Below the pieces are notes generated by a model that saw only the letters and a program-made list of their open reading frames with translations, was not told the origin of the DNA and did not search any database. From an uncultured Cytophagaceae bacterium (GTDB lineage Bacteria > Bacteroidota > Bacteroidia > Cytophagales > Spirosomataceae): a stretch of 7,482 nt of DNA. Positions 1 to 6,344 of the stretch are shown piece after piece (positions within the stretch are counted from its first letter, which is position 1; the number at the start of each line of letters is the position of its first letter). The stretch lies in contig CAILUB010000126.1 of the NCBI GenBank assembly GCA_903837305.1, positions 1 to 7,482 of the forward strand, written 5' to 3'. The translations under genes and the position numbers were made by a program.

Positions 1-116
1 CCCTCTAATTCCACTAAGATGTTCTCTAAGATGGGAATGATCGGGTTGCTAGCAACGACGCCATTGATGGCTGATAATTGCTTTAATAAGACATTAGAGG
101 CGACTAGAAACTTCAT
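1..116 (-). CDS. dnaN: DNA polymerase III beta subunit (sliding clamp), 5' end only
   Basis: Only the first 38 codons are present; the gene runs off the left edge. Translating the minus strand from the ATG at 116-114 gives a peptide that opens MKFLVASNVLLKQL and continues through SAINGVVASNPIIPILENI. This matches the start of bacterial beta clamps, especially Bacteroidota ones: Met-Lys-Phe, a leucine-rich first helix that lines the DNA channel, then the 'N-x-x-x-P-I-L-E' turn into the first beta strand. The clamp is a ring-shaped homodimer that tethers the replicative polymerase to DNA in the cytoplasm. The gene follows gldG on the same strand after 107 bases, so it could be co-transcribed or have its own promoter in that gap. 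No Shine-Dalgarno precedes the ATG; the bases just upstream are A/T only, as is common in this phylum. The identification comes from a short but characteristic peptide. Confidence 0.85.
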   Translation of the reverse strand, partial: MKFLVASNVLLKQLSAINGVVASNPIIPILENILVELE

Positions 117-117
117 T

Positions 118-214
118 ATAATTTAGCTTTAAGATACGTGTAAAAGGGTTTTCGACAGGCTGTCGTTCAAACCTTGAAGTTAAAATAATTTAGGCTTTCT
201 ACCAAAGCTTTAAG
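118..214 (-). repeat. Direct repeat in the dnaN leader (two copies, one with a 14-bp insert)
   Basis: Read on the minus strand, CTTAAAGC directly followed by TAAATTAT lies at 133-118 and ends one base before the dnaN ATG. The same two blocks recur at 214-207 and 192-185, separated there by 14 bases (TTTGGTAGAAAGCC). The short copy looks like the long copy with the insert removed, and the insert carries an AAAGC that repeats the end of the first block, so slippage deletion after a duplication is a natural explanation. The function is unknown. The copies could be duplicated promoter or leader elements for dnaN. Confidence 0.55.
147..173. promoter_or_regulatory. Palindrome between gldG and dnaN (operator or weak terminator)
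   Basis: The core CGACAG-G-CTGTCG (153-165) is a perfect 6-bp inverted repeat around a single base. Outside it, GGTTT (147-151) can pair with AAACC (169-173) across a small asymmetric bulge. On the minus-strand transcript the stem is followed by CCUUUUAC, so it could act as a weak terminator after gldG. The very short centre also fits a dimeric protein-binding site upstream of dnaN. The sequence alone does not decide between these. Confidence 0.45.
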
Positions 215-223
215 CATATGTAT

Positions 224-1879
224 TTAGCGATTGTATTTGCGCTTTCTGTAAAAGACCACGGCTAAACTGAGCAGTGTGGCAAAAAGAAGCGGCACTGCGA
301 TGTTAATCACTTGGTAGAAGGTGCCGTCTGCTTGAATTTTGGCCTTATCCAAGGGACGAAGCTGGATCGATTTAGACCGCGCTAACAGGGGCGAGTTGTC
401 ATCTAACAAATACGTGAACGCATTTAACAGGAAGTCCTTGTTTGAGAACGTGTTCTTTAAAAAGGGGTCAAAGCCTATAGGCAAGGCCTGCTTCGCCGCA
501 TAATCCACCCCATTCAACGCGATGTCCCCATCGCCCACTAAGATGATCGCACTGGATGTTTTGCCTTGCGCCACAAAGTTCGTGTCCTGGCTCGCATACG
601 GAAACGCAGACCGGAACATGCCTTCCACCAGGTAGCCCGTCGTCTGAACCCCAGCCGTATAGGCGTCCGGGTCAAAATCCTTGCCCGCTGAATTCACCGA
701 TATCATCGACGGCGATTGCGACACCTGGGTATAGGAACTCGTCCGTAACAAGGGTGTTTTATGTAGCGCCACCCCAGCAATCGTATCGATCGTCGAGGTA
801 AACTTCCCATAGATAGCGTCCAGGTTCTTCGTTAAAATGAAATCAGGATTGCCCTTCAACAAGGGATAAGAGGGCCAAGGCATCAGCTGAATGTTAGGCT
901 TATCTCCCAGGTTTCCCACATTCAAGGGAATCATGCCGGATAGCTGACCATCTTTTACCAGGTTCGTATTTAAGCGCAAGCCGTAATGGAAAAATATATT
1001 TTCCAGGCCGTTCTTTTTAGGGCTAATGAATAGTCCTTGCTTTTCAACTGTATCTATTTTTACGCCATCCATCAGGAAGATGGCCTTGCCGCCTTTGACA
1101 ATAAACTGATCTATTTTATAGGTATCCTCCTCGCTGAATTCGCGGCTCGGTTGTAACACGCAGATCCCGTCCAAGCCATCTAAGGTCTTAGAGGCGGCTA
1201 GGTCTACCGGATACAGGTCATACTTGCGTTTTAAGCTATTAATGAGATCGATCTGGGCAATCGCCGGGGTGGTAGAATATTCGACGAAGAAACCGATCTT
1301 CTTACGTTCCTGGGGTAGCAATTGCTGGATGCCTTGGATGATTTCGAATTCTAATCCTTCGATCGACTGGTTGATGGCTTCCTCCGGACTCGCTAATTTG
1401 TTTCCTTTGAGCAAAAGCACACCCGTTTTTAAGGCGCCTTTTGAAATTACTAAACCCGGAAATACTAATTGCTGTACCTGCTTGCCATTGTCCTTATGCA
1501 CCAGGTTAGTGGGTGGAATACCCAAAGAATCCAGCTGGCGGGTTAAGTCAGCGCGGGATTCTTCTGTAGGATATTCGTCGTGGACATCGATGAGTTGAAC
1601 CTCGATATTTGCTCCTGAACTCGACTGCATGTCAGACAAGAGGTCCAACGTTTCCTTTTTCAGCCGTTCAAATCCTCCAGGCAAATCATCTCCACCTAAA
1701 TAGACTTGTACTAAAAGGGGAGCATCGATACTTTCCAGGATGGCTTCACTCGATTCACTCAGCGTATACTTTCCATCCTCACTTAGATCAAAACGTCCGC
1801 GCACAAAAGGGCTCATAACCATCAGAAGAACTCCCAGGCCGATGAGGTAATAAGCGCTAAAACGTTTCAGATGCTTCAT
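224..1879 (-). CDS. gldG: Gliding-associated ABC transporter auxiliary subunit GldG
   Basis: GldG is the membrane-anchored extracytoplasmic subunit that partners the permease GldF and ATPase GldA in an ABC-type complex linked to gliding motility in Bacteroidota. The product is 551 residues from the ATG at 1879. A transmembrane segment lies near residues 7-26, followed by the family's RFDLSEDGKYTLS entry (29-41), a large periplasmic ABC_transp_aux-type domain, a GDGD motif (449-452), the NKDFLLNAFTYLLDD block (480-494), and a C-terminal transmembrane helix near 524-544 ending in a basic tail. This two-anchor layout and the length fit the family. An in-frame ATG at 1903 would add 8 residues, but it lies in the 3' arm of a strong hairpin (1894-1923), and homologues usually begin close to the first helix, so I prefer 1879. 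The upstream neighbour is a prolyl isomerase gene, not gldF; dnaN follows. Base composition in the central part is GC-richer than in the upstream gene. Confidence 0.88.
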   Translation of the reverse strand: MKHLKRFSAYYLIGLGVLLMVMSPFVRGRFDLSEDGKYTLSESSEAILESIDAPLLVQVYLGGDDLPGGFERLKKETLDLLSDMQSSSGANIEVQLIDVHDEYPTEESRADLTRQLDSLGIPPTNLVHKDNGKQVQQLVFPGLVISKGALKTGVLLLKGNKLASPEEAINQSIEGLEFEIIQGIQQLLPQERKKIGFFVEYSTTPAIAQIDLINSLKRKYDLYPVDLAASKTLDGLDGICVLQPSREFSEEDTYKIDQFIVKGGKAIFLMDGVKIDTVEKQGLFISPKKNGLENIFFHYGLRLNTNLVKDGQLSGMIPLNVGNLGDKPNIQLMPWPSYPLLKGNPDFILTKNLDAIYGKFTSTIDTIAGVALHKTPLLRTSSYTQVSQSPSMISVNSAGKDFDPDAYTAGVQTTGYLVEGMFRSAFPYASQDTNFVAQGKTSSAIILVGDGDIALNGVDYAAKQALPIGFDPFLKNTFSNKDFLLNAFTYLLDDNSPLLARSKSIQLRPLDKAKIQADGTFYQVINIAVPLLFATLLSLAVVFYRKRKYNR

Positions 1880-1893
1880 TATTCTGTTAAACA

Positions 1894-1923
1894 AGAAAAG
1901 CATCCCTTGCAGAATGCTTTTCT
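1894..1923 (-). terminator. Perfect 10-bp hairpin, likely terminator after the prolyl isomerase gene
   Basis: On the plus strand AGAAAAGCAT (1894-1903) and ATGCTTTTCT (1914-1923) are exact reverse complements around a 10-base loop. In the minus-strand transcript the hairpin begins 18 bases after the isomerase stop, and its 3' arm ends in a U-rich run (GCUUUUCUUGUUU), as in an intrinsic terminator. The stem is A/T-rich, so strength is uncertain. The AUG at 1903-1901 is the first triplet of the 3' arm, which argues against that codon being the gldG start, or else means the hairpin hides it and controls translation. Confidence 0.55.
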
Positions 1924-1941
1924 AATCGAAATGTTTCAATA

Positions 1942-4059
1942 TTAATAGAACTTGTAGCGCTTGTCTACAATGTTCGCATTTTCTTTAATTGCTTCGTTAA
2001 TGTAGAAGGATGAACGTTGTGTGTTCATCATTTGGATTTGATTCTTGTAACCAGAGTAATCCGCTAAAGCTGGAGCCGGAGCACCGCTTAATTTCTCTGC
2101 GATAAACACGCCATTTTCTCCAACGAATACCTTCGAACGCTTACCGTTTTTCAAACCAGCGATGTGACCTAATGCGATCGCATCTGGACCTGCTGTGTTT
2201 AACATACCGCTAGCTAAGGTAATATCTTGAACGTTTTCCACTAATGCTCCTGCACCGTATGCCTGTGCGATTTGCTCTAATGAACCTTTCTTGTTCGCTA
2301 ATTTTTTAACAACGAATTCACCTTTCAATTGATTGCGAACTAAGGAAGTTAATTCCTGGCGGAAGTCCTCTACTTTCACGTTATCTTTTTCAGTCTTTCC
2401 GATCAAGTAAGCCACAATGTATTGCGAATCTTGCTCAAATACACGCTTAGAACCATCGCCTACCGCTGTTTTATCATCAAATGCCCAACGTACGATTTCA
2501 CGTGCGCTCGTTAAGTTATTCACCGCAGAAGCATTTTCTGTCAAACGATCTGCACGCATCATGATTAAGTTTCTGTCTTTTTTCAAAGCCACTTCGAACG
2601 AAGCTAAGTTGCCATTTGCATTCGCAAACGCATCTGCCGTCGTAAATACTTTATCCATTGTCGCTTGAGAAGGAGCGATGGTCTTATTGATCGCCGCTAA
2701 CTTATAGCTCGTGTTAGACTTCGCGTCTGTCACTTTCACCACGTGGAAACCGAATTCTGTTTCTACAATACCTGGCATTAAACCAGCGCCATTGAAACCG
2801 AATAAGGCTTTCTCGAATGACTTAGCCATTCCACCGTTGTTTTTAAAGTAACCTAAGTCACCACCTTGTTGTGCGGTGCCGTCCATTCCATTCATTTGGG
2901 CCAAAGTCTCGAAGCTAGCGCCTCCCTTAATTTGTGCCAAAATTCCTTCTGCACGTGTTTTCGCTTGCGCCTTCGCTGAATCCGACTTGTCCGCTGGTGC
3001 GATCAAGATGTGGCTAGCACGCATCGTAAACAACGTATCTTTCTTCACTCCACCGTATTTGTAGATCGAATAAGTCAAGCCATTCTTAAATGGTCCATAG
3101 ACACCACCTACTTGGAAAGTACCTAATTGTGCTTTCACATCCTCTGGAATTTCTGCATAAGAAACTAAATAAGGAGTACGTACATCTGAATTCAATACGG
3201 CGAAAGCGGAATCATTTTGCGTTATCGCTAAATCCTTCGCTAATTTTTTAATCGAGTTGTAGAACTCTACCGTATCTTGTTTCGTAGGAATCACTGGGAA
3301 GGTTGCGTATTGAATCGAACGCGTGTTCGTTCCTTTGAACTCATCCTTGTGCTTCGCTAAATACTCCTCTAATTGAGAATCTTGTACCTTAATGCTTGAA
3401 TCTGAGACAGAGAAGAAAGGAACAAACAAGAATTTCGCATTAAACTTCGCAGTCTGCGATTGGTATTCTTTCGCTGCATCTGCTTGAGTTACATAATTAG
3501 ACATACGCATCAAAGCCTCATATTTCGAACGAACACGATCTTGAGCGATTGATTTCTCAAAACGATCCCATGATTGTTGTTGGTCGATAGGCAAGTTCTT
3601 CAAATTCTTTAAGAATTGAACAACGAATGTCTTGTCGAATTGACCCGTTTGAGGATTTGTGAATTGCTGACGAACAGATGGGTGGATATTATTTCCTTGC
3701 ACCATATCGATTAATTCTTCATCAGAAACCTTGATTCCTAACGCATCGAATTCTTTCTTGTAAGCGATGTCTAAGATTAATTGGTTCCAAACTTGATCCC
3801 GAATCATGCTAGCTTCTTGCTCAGATGGACCTTTGCCTGTTTGAGCGGTGTAATTTTGAACCTGCTCTTCTACTTTCTTCTGGAAATCTTGGATCATAAT
3901 GCTTTCTCCAGCGATTTCACCCACTTCTTGTGAGCTAGACCCGAACAAAGAGGATTGACCTTGGAAAATATCACTTCCCACTAGGAATAAAACTAAACTG
4001 ATAGCAATCGCCGCCGCCGCTATTCCTGACTTCTCTCTAATTTTTGTAATTAATGCCAT
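1942..4059 (-). CDS. ppiD: Periplasmic peptidyl-prolyl isomerase, SurA/PpiD type
   Basis: The product is a 705-residue membrane-anchored folding factor, expected to catalyse cis-trans isomerisation of prolyl bonds and chaperone secreted or outer-membrane proteins in the periplasm. It opens with a short basic stretch and one hydrophobic helix (about 12-30) that acts as an uncleaved anchor. A SurA_N/PpiD-type helical region follows (about 45-200, with VGEIAGESI near its start). A single parvulin (PpiC-type rotamase) domain spans about 345-447, with RASHIL (347-352), GGDLGYF (399-405) and ETEFGFHVVKV (433-443). The remaining 250 residues are a C-terminal helical/NC-like region. Length and order match Bacteroidota PpiD-like proteins; the symbol is by architecture, since SurA and PpiD names are used loosely for these. 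A probable promoter lies in the 97-base gap after argD, and a hairpin follows the stop, so the gene may be its own transcription unit. It uses A/T-ending codons heavily. Confidence 0.9.
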   Translation of the reverse strand: MALITKIREKSGIAAAAIAISLVLFLVGSDIFQGQSSLFGSSSQEVGEIAGESIMIQDFQKKVEEQVQNYTAQTGKGPSEQEASMIRDQVWNQLILDIAYKKEFDALGIKVSDEELIDMVQGNNIHPSVRQQFTNPQTGQFDKTFVVQFLKNLKNLPIDQQQSWDRFEKSIAQDRVRSKYEALMRMSNYVTQADAAKEYQSQTAKFNAKFLFVPFFSVSDSSIKVQDSQLEEYLAKHKDEFKGTNTRSIQYATFPVIPTKQDTVEFYNSIKKLAKDLAITQNDSAFAVLNSDVRTPYLVSYAEIPEDVKAQLGTFQVGGVYGPFKNGLTYSIYKYGGVKKDTLFTMRASHILIAPADKSDSAKAQAKTRAEGILAQIKGGASFETLAQMNGMDGTAQQGGDLGYFKNNGGMAKSFEKALFGFNGAGLMPGIVETEFGFHVVKVTDAKSNTSYKLAAINKTIAPSQATMDKVFTTADAFANANGNLASFEVALKKDRNLIMMRADRLTENASAVNNLTSAREIVRWAFDDKTAVGDGSKRVFEQDSQYIVAYLIGKTEKDNVKVEDFRQELTSLVRNQLKGEFVVKKLANKKGSLEQIAQAYGAGALVENVQDITLASGMLNTAGPDAIALGHIAGLKNGKRSKVFVGENGVFIAEKLSGAPAPALADYSGYKNQIQMMNTQRSSFYINEAIKENANIVDKRYKFY

Positions 4060-4098
4060 TATAAAGGATAAATAATTGTTTTTACTCTATTTTTTGCT

Positions 4099-4154
4099 CT
4101 TGTGTTTTGAACAAAAGAAACGCAAAATAATCACATTTCTAGTTCAAAAGCAAG
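4099..4154. repeat. Imperfect 12-bp inverted repeat around the isomerase promoter
   Basis: CTTG-tg-TTTTGAAC (4099-4112) pairs with GTTCAAAA-g-CAAG (4142-4154): 8 contiguous base pairs plus 4 more beyond a small bulge, around a 29-base centre. The left arm also starts a compact palindrome, TTTTG-AA-CAAAA (4105-4116). Neither strand has a T-run straight after the stem, so it does not look like a terminator. It brackets the proposed -7 element and covers the proposed -33 element, which would suit a regulator-binding site, but at this A/T content a chance origin is possible. Confidence 0.4.
4123..4153 (-). promoter_or_regulatory. Candidate Bacteroidota sigma-A promoter for the isomerase gene
   Basis: Read on the minus strand, TTG (4153-4151) is followed after 20 bases by TTATTTTG (4130-4123). 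The Bacteroidota consensus is TTTG at -33 and TAnnTTTG at -7 with about 19-21 bases between, so the -7 element has one mismatch and the spacing is right. It would give a leader of roughly 55-60 bases before the ATG at 4059. The -33 part sits directly after the argD stop. In A/T-rich DNA a partial match of this kind can arise by chance. Confidence 0.35.
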
Positions 4155-4156
4155 GG

Positions 4157-5281
4157 TTAATTTGCTAAAACCGTTTTTAAACTTTGTAAAAATTGATCCG
4201 CAATTTTCTGATCGATCGCTAAGCTCGGCAAAAGACGCAAGGTATGTTTCCCTGAATAACCGCAGAATATATGCTCTTTAAACAATAAAGCATCTCTCAC
4301 AGTCCCCACAGGCTGTTCTACCTCAATCCCGATCATCAAACCGCGACCTCTCACTTCCGTTATTCCTTTTAAACCTTTTAGCTCCTGTTGAATATAGTCA
4401 CCTATCTTCGACGCATTCTCGATCAACTTTTCTTCCTGAATCACATCTAACACCACATTGGCCGCCGTACACGCTAAGTGGTTCCCCCCAAAAGTCGTTC
4501 CCAGCAAGCCATAACTCGCCTTTATATGCGGTGCGATTAATACTCCACCAATAGGGAAGCCGTTGCCCATACCTTTAGCAGTCGTCATCATATCCGGATG
4601 AATTCCCGCAAACTGATGCGAAAAGAATTGTCCAGAACGACCATAGCCACACTGCACCGAATCCAAAATCAATTGTGCCCCCGTCTCATCACAACGCTTT
4701 CTCAACGCCTTTAAGAACGCATCACTCGCCACCTGAATACCACCCACACCCTGAATGCCTTCCACAATCACCGCCGCCGTTTCTTCCGTAATCCCCGCTT
4801 CCAATCCCTCCAAACCATTAAATGGTAAGAAACTCACATGCGACGTGTCATTAATAGGCGCCACAATGCTCGGATTATCCGTCACCGCAACCGCACCAGC
4901 CGTTCTCCCGTGGAATGCCTTCGAAAAGGCCACCACCTTCTTACGACCCGTATGAAACGACGCTAATTTCAAGGCATTCTCGTTCGATTCCGCCCCCGAA
5001 TTCGTTAAAAACAAGGTATAATCTTCATACCCAGACACACGACCCAGCTTCTCCGCTAGTTCTTGCTGACCAGAAATGATAATCGAATTCGAGTAAAAGC
5101 CAATGTTGTTTAACTGCTCCGTCATTCTTTTCACATAAGTCGGATGCGAGTGCCCGATGGAAATCACGGCGTGACCACCATATAAATCCAGGTATTCCTG
5201 ACCATTATTGTCCCATACGGTGCTTCCTTTCGCTTTTACAAGCTCAATGTCGTAGAGGGGGTATACGTTGAATAAGTTCAT
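4157..5281 (-). CDS. argD: Acetylornithine (or succinylornithine) aminotransferase
   Basis: A class III PLP-dependent aminotransferase of 374 residues, near the usual 375-400. It transfers an amino group from glutamate to N-acyl-glutamate semialdehyde to give N-acyl-ornithine, in the cytoplasm. Visible motifs are the NSGAESNENALKLA block (95-108, phosphate/PLP site), FHGRT (123-127), the pyridine-binding Asp207 in LDSVQ, the Schiff-base Lys236 in TTAKGMGNGFPIGG, and GTTFGGNHLA (261-270). The usual DEVQ reads DSVQ here. It follows argC, whose product makes its substrate, which supports arginine rather than lysine or ornithine-breakdown function. Some Bacteroidota use succinylated intermediates, so the natural acyl group cannot be told from this gene alone. 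The ATG at 5281 directly follows a heptad repeat array; there is no Shine-Dalgarno. No other arg gene follows it; the next gene downstream is the isomerase. Confidence 0.92.
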   Translation of the reverse strand: MNLFNVYPLYDIELVKAKGSTVWDNNGQEYLDLYGGHAVISIGHSHPTYVKRMTEQLNNIGFYSNSIIISGQQELAEKLGRVSGYEDYTLFLTNSGAESNENALKLASFHTGRKKVVAFSKAFHGRTAGAVAVTDNPSIVAPINDTSHVSFLPFNGLEGLEAGITEETAAVIVEGIQGVGGIQVASDAFLKALRKRCDETGAQLILDSVQCGYGRSGQFFSHQFAGIHPDMMTTAKGMGNGFPIGGVLIAPHIKASYGLLGTTFGGNHLACTAANVVLDVIQEEKLIENASKIGDYIQQELKGLKGITEVRGRGLMIGIEVEQPVGTVRDALLFKEHIFCGYSGKHTLRLLPSLAIDQKIADQFLQSLKTVLAN

Positions 5282-5285
5282 AATT

Positions 5286-5320
5286 CAGTTGTCAGTTGTC
5301 AGTGGGCAGTGGGCAGTCCG
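5286..5320. repeat. Five tandem 7-bp units, CAGTNNN
   Basis: On the plus strand the units are CAGTTGT (5286), CAGTTGT (5293), CAGTGGG (5300), CAGTGGG (5307) and CAGTCCG (5314), in exact 7-base register with no gaps. The first ends 4 bases before the argD start codon, so on the mRNA the array (ACTGCCC, ACTGACA units) is the immediate 5' leader of argD. A 7-base period is incompatible with conserved coding. It resembles the short tandem heptad repeats found between genes in some Bacteroidota and cyanobacteria; the function is unknown. Confidence 0.85.
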
Positions 5321-5339
5321 GAGGAAATGAGTCCGGAGG
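5315..5339. repeat. Two copies of AGTCCGGAGG with 15-bp period
   Basis: AGTCCGGAGG occurs at 5315-5324 and again at 5330-5339, separated by AAATG. Each copy contains the palindrome TCCGGA. The pair bridges the CAGTNNN array on one side and the ACCATTN array on the other; its first copy overlaps the last CAGT unit. It looks like a separate duplication within the same repeat-prone gap. Confidence 0.75.
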
Positions 5340-5340
5340 G

Positions 5341-5400
5341 ACCAATTACCATTCACCATTGACCTTTTACCATTTATTCACCACTTACCATTCACCATTT
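5341..5400. repeat. Eight 7-bp units, ACCATTN, with one 4-bp interruption
   Basis: On the plus strand the units run ACCAATT, ACCATTC, ACCATTG, ACCTTTT, ACCATTT (5341-5375), then ATTC (5376-5379), then ACCACTT, ACCATTC, ACCATTT (5380-5400). The array ends one base before the argC stop triplet at 5404-5402. On the mRNA it reads as AATGGTG/AATGGTA units. Several units are degenerate, so the array is not a fresh expansion. Together with the two repeats next to it, it fills the whole argC-argD gap. Confidence 0.85.
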
Positions 5401-5401
5401 T

Positions 5402-6343
5402 TTAAAAGCCCACGGCTTTTAATTTCAATCCAGCATCCTCGCTCCACCCCAGCATCAAGTTCATATTCTGAACTGCTTGGCCGGACGCACCTTTGATCAA
5501 GTTGTCGATTACGGAGCTGATGAGGATTTGGCCCTCATGGACCTGTAAATGAAGAAAACACTTGTTCGTATTCACCACTTGTTTCACATCGACCGCTTCT
5601 GGGCTGAGGAAAACGAAGGGCGAATTCGCGTAGAAATCTTCGTATAGTTTTTCGGCCTGTTCCTGCGTCCCGCTATAAGGCGTGTACACATTCGCCATGA
5701 TCCCACGCGAGAAATTGCCGCGGTAAGGGATAAAATGGATGGCCTTCTTTGTACCTAATGTCTGTTTAATTTCTGCCAAATGCTGGTGCGTAAACGTCTT
5801 ATACACACTCACATTGTTATTTCTCCACGAGAAATGGCTCGTTGGGGAAAGCGATTGACCCGCGCCAGTCGAACCGGTGATCGCTGAAACATGCACGTCT
5901 TCGGTGATTAGACCGGCTGCCGCTAGAGGCAAAAGGGCTAATTCGATGGAAGTGGCGAAGCAACCAGGGTTGGCGATTTTGGTCGCGGATTGGATCTTTT
6001 CTTTTTGGAACTCAGCTAAACCATAGACGAAGCCTTCGGATTCATCACGGAAGTCCGTGCTTAAATCGATGATTTTTGTGTGCCAAGGAATGTCGTTTGC
6101 GGCTAAGAATTTCTTCGATTCGCCGTGTCCAGAACAAAGGAAGAGAACGTCTACGGGTGTGAGGTCTTTGGAAAAACGTAAATGCGTAGAGCCCAATAAA
6201 TCCGTGTGCACATCCGAGATCAATTTTCCCGCCTGTGAATTCGATAAAATACAGGTCAAATGCACATCCGGGTGATTCACTAAGATTCTTAGTAATTCCC
6301 CTCCAGTGTAGCCTGCGGCCCCTACGATTCCGATCTTTGCCAT
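5402..6343 (-). CDS. argC: N-acetyl-gamma-glutamyl-phosphate reductase
   Basis: This NADPH-dependent enzyme reduces N-acyl-glutamyl phosphate to the semialdehyde, the step before ArgD, in the cytoplasm. The 313 residues are slightly short of the 320-350 usual for the family but both ends look complete. The Rossmann loop GAAGYTGGELL is at residues 8-18, the catalytic Cys128 sits in ANPGCFATS, the STGAGQS loop is at 158-164, the second catalytic region with conserved histidine is HQHLAEI (186-192), an RGI motif follows at 213-215, and the C-terminal signature NLIKGASGQAVQNMN is at 281-295. The ATG at 6343 is 1 base past the argG stop, so the two genes are surely one transcript and probably translationally coupled. 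Succinylated rather than acetylated substrates are possible in this phylum. Confidence 0.95.
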   Translation of the reverse strand: MAKIGIVGAAGYTGGELLRILVNHPDVHLTCILSNSQAGKLISDVHTDLLGSTHLRFSKDLTPVDVLFLCSGHGESKKFLAANDIPWHTKIIDLSTDFRDESEGFVYGLAEFQKEKIQSATKIANPGCFATSIELALLPLAAAGLITEDVHVSAITGSTGAGQSLSPTSHFSWRNNNVSVYKTFTHQHLAEIKQTLGTKKAIHFIPYRGNFSRGIMANVYTPYSGTQEQAEKLYEDFYANSPFVFLSPEAVDVKQVVNTNKCFLHLQVHEGQILISSVIDNLIKGASGQAVQNMNLMLGWSEDAGLKLKAVGF

Positions 6344-6344
6344 C

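Noticed and set aside
203..210. TTTG-containing element as a dnaN promoter
   Set aside because: On the minus strand it reads AAGCTTTG, one mismatch from TAnnTTTG, but I found no TTG at a fitting distance upstream.
556..801. An 81-codon proline/serine-rich open frame on the plus strand inside gldG
   Set aside because: The proline and serine richness reflects the local high G+C of the opposite strand; there is no motif or start signal.
1224..1598. A 124-codon open frame on the plus strand inside gldG
   Set aside because: It is antisense to a well-supported gene, shows no recognisable domain, and its composition follows the complementary codons of gldG.
5320..5329. GGAGG followed by ATG on the plus strand, resembling a ribosome binding site and start
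   Set aside because: It opens an 11-codon frame made of repeat units, in a phylum that rarely relies on Shine-Dalgarno sequences; it is a by-product of the AGTCCGGAGG repeat.
5286..5400. CRISPR array reading of the tandem repeats
   Set aside because: Units are 7 bp with no spacers; there are no 25-40 bp direct repeats and no cas genes in the window.
5296..5496. A 66-codon plus-strand frame starting in the repeat array and entering argC
   Set aside because: The N-terminal half is just translated heptads and the rest is antisense argC; a 7-bp period cannot keep a repeated peptide in frame.
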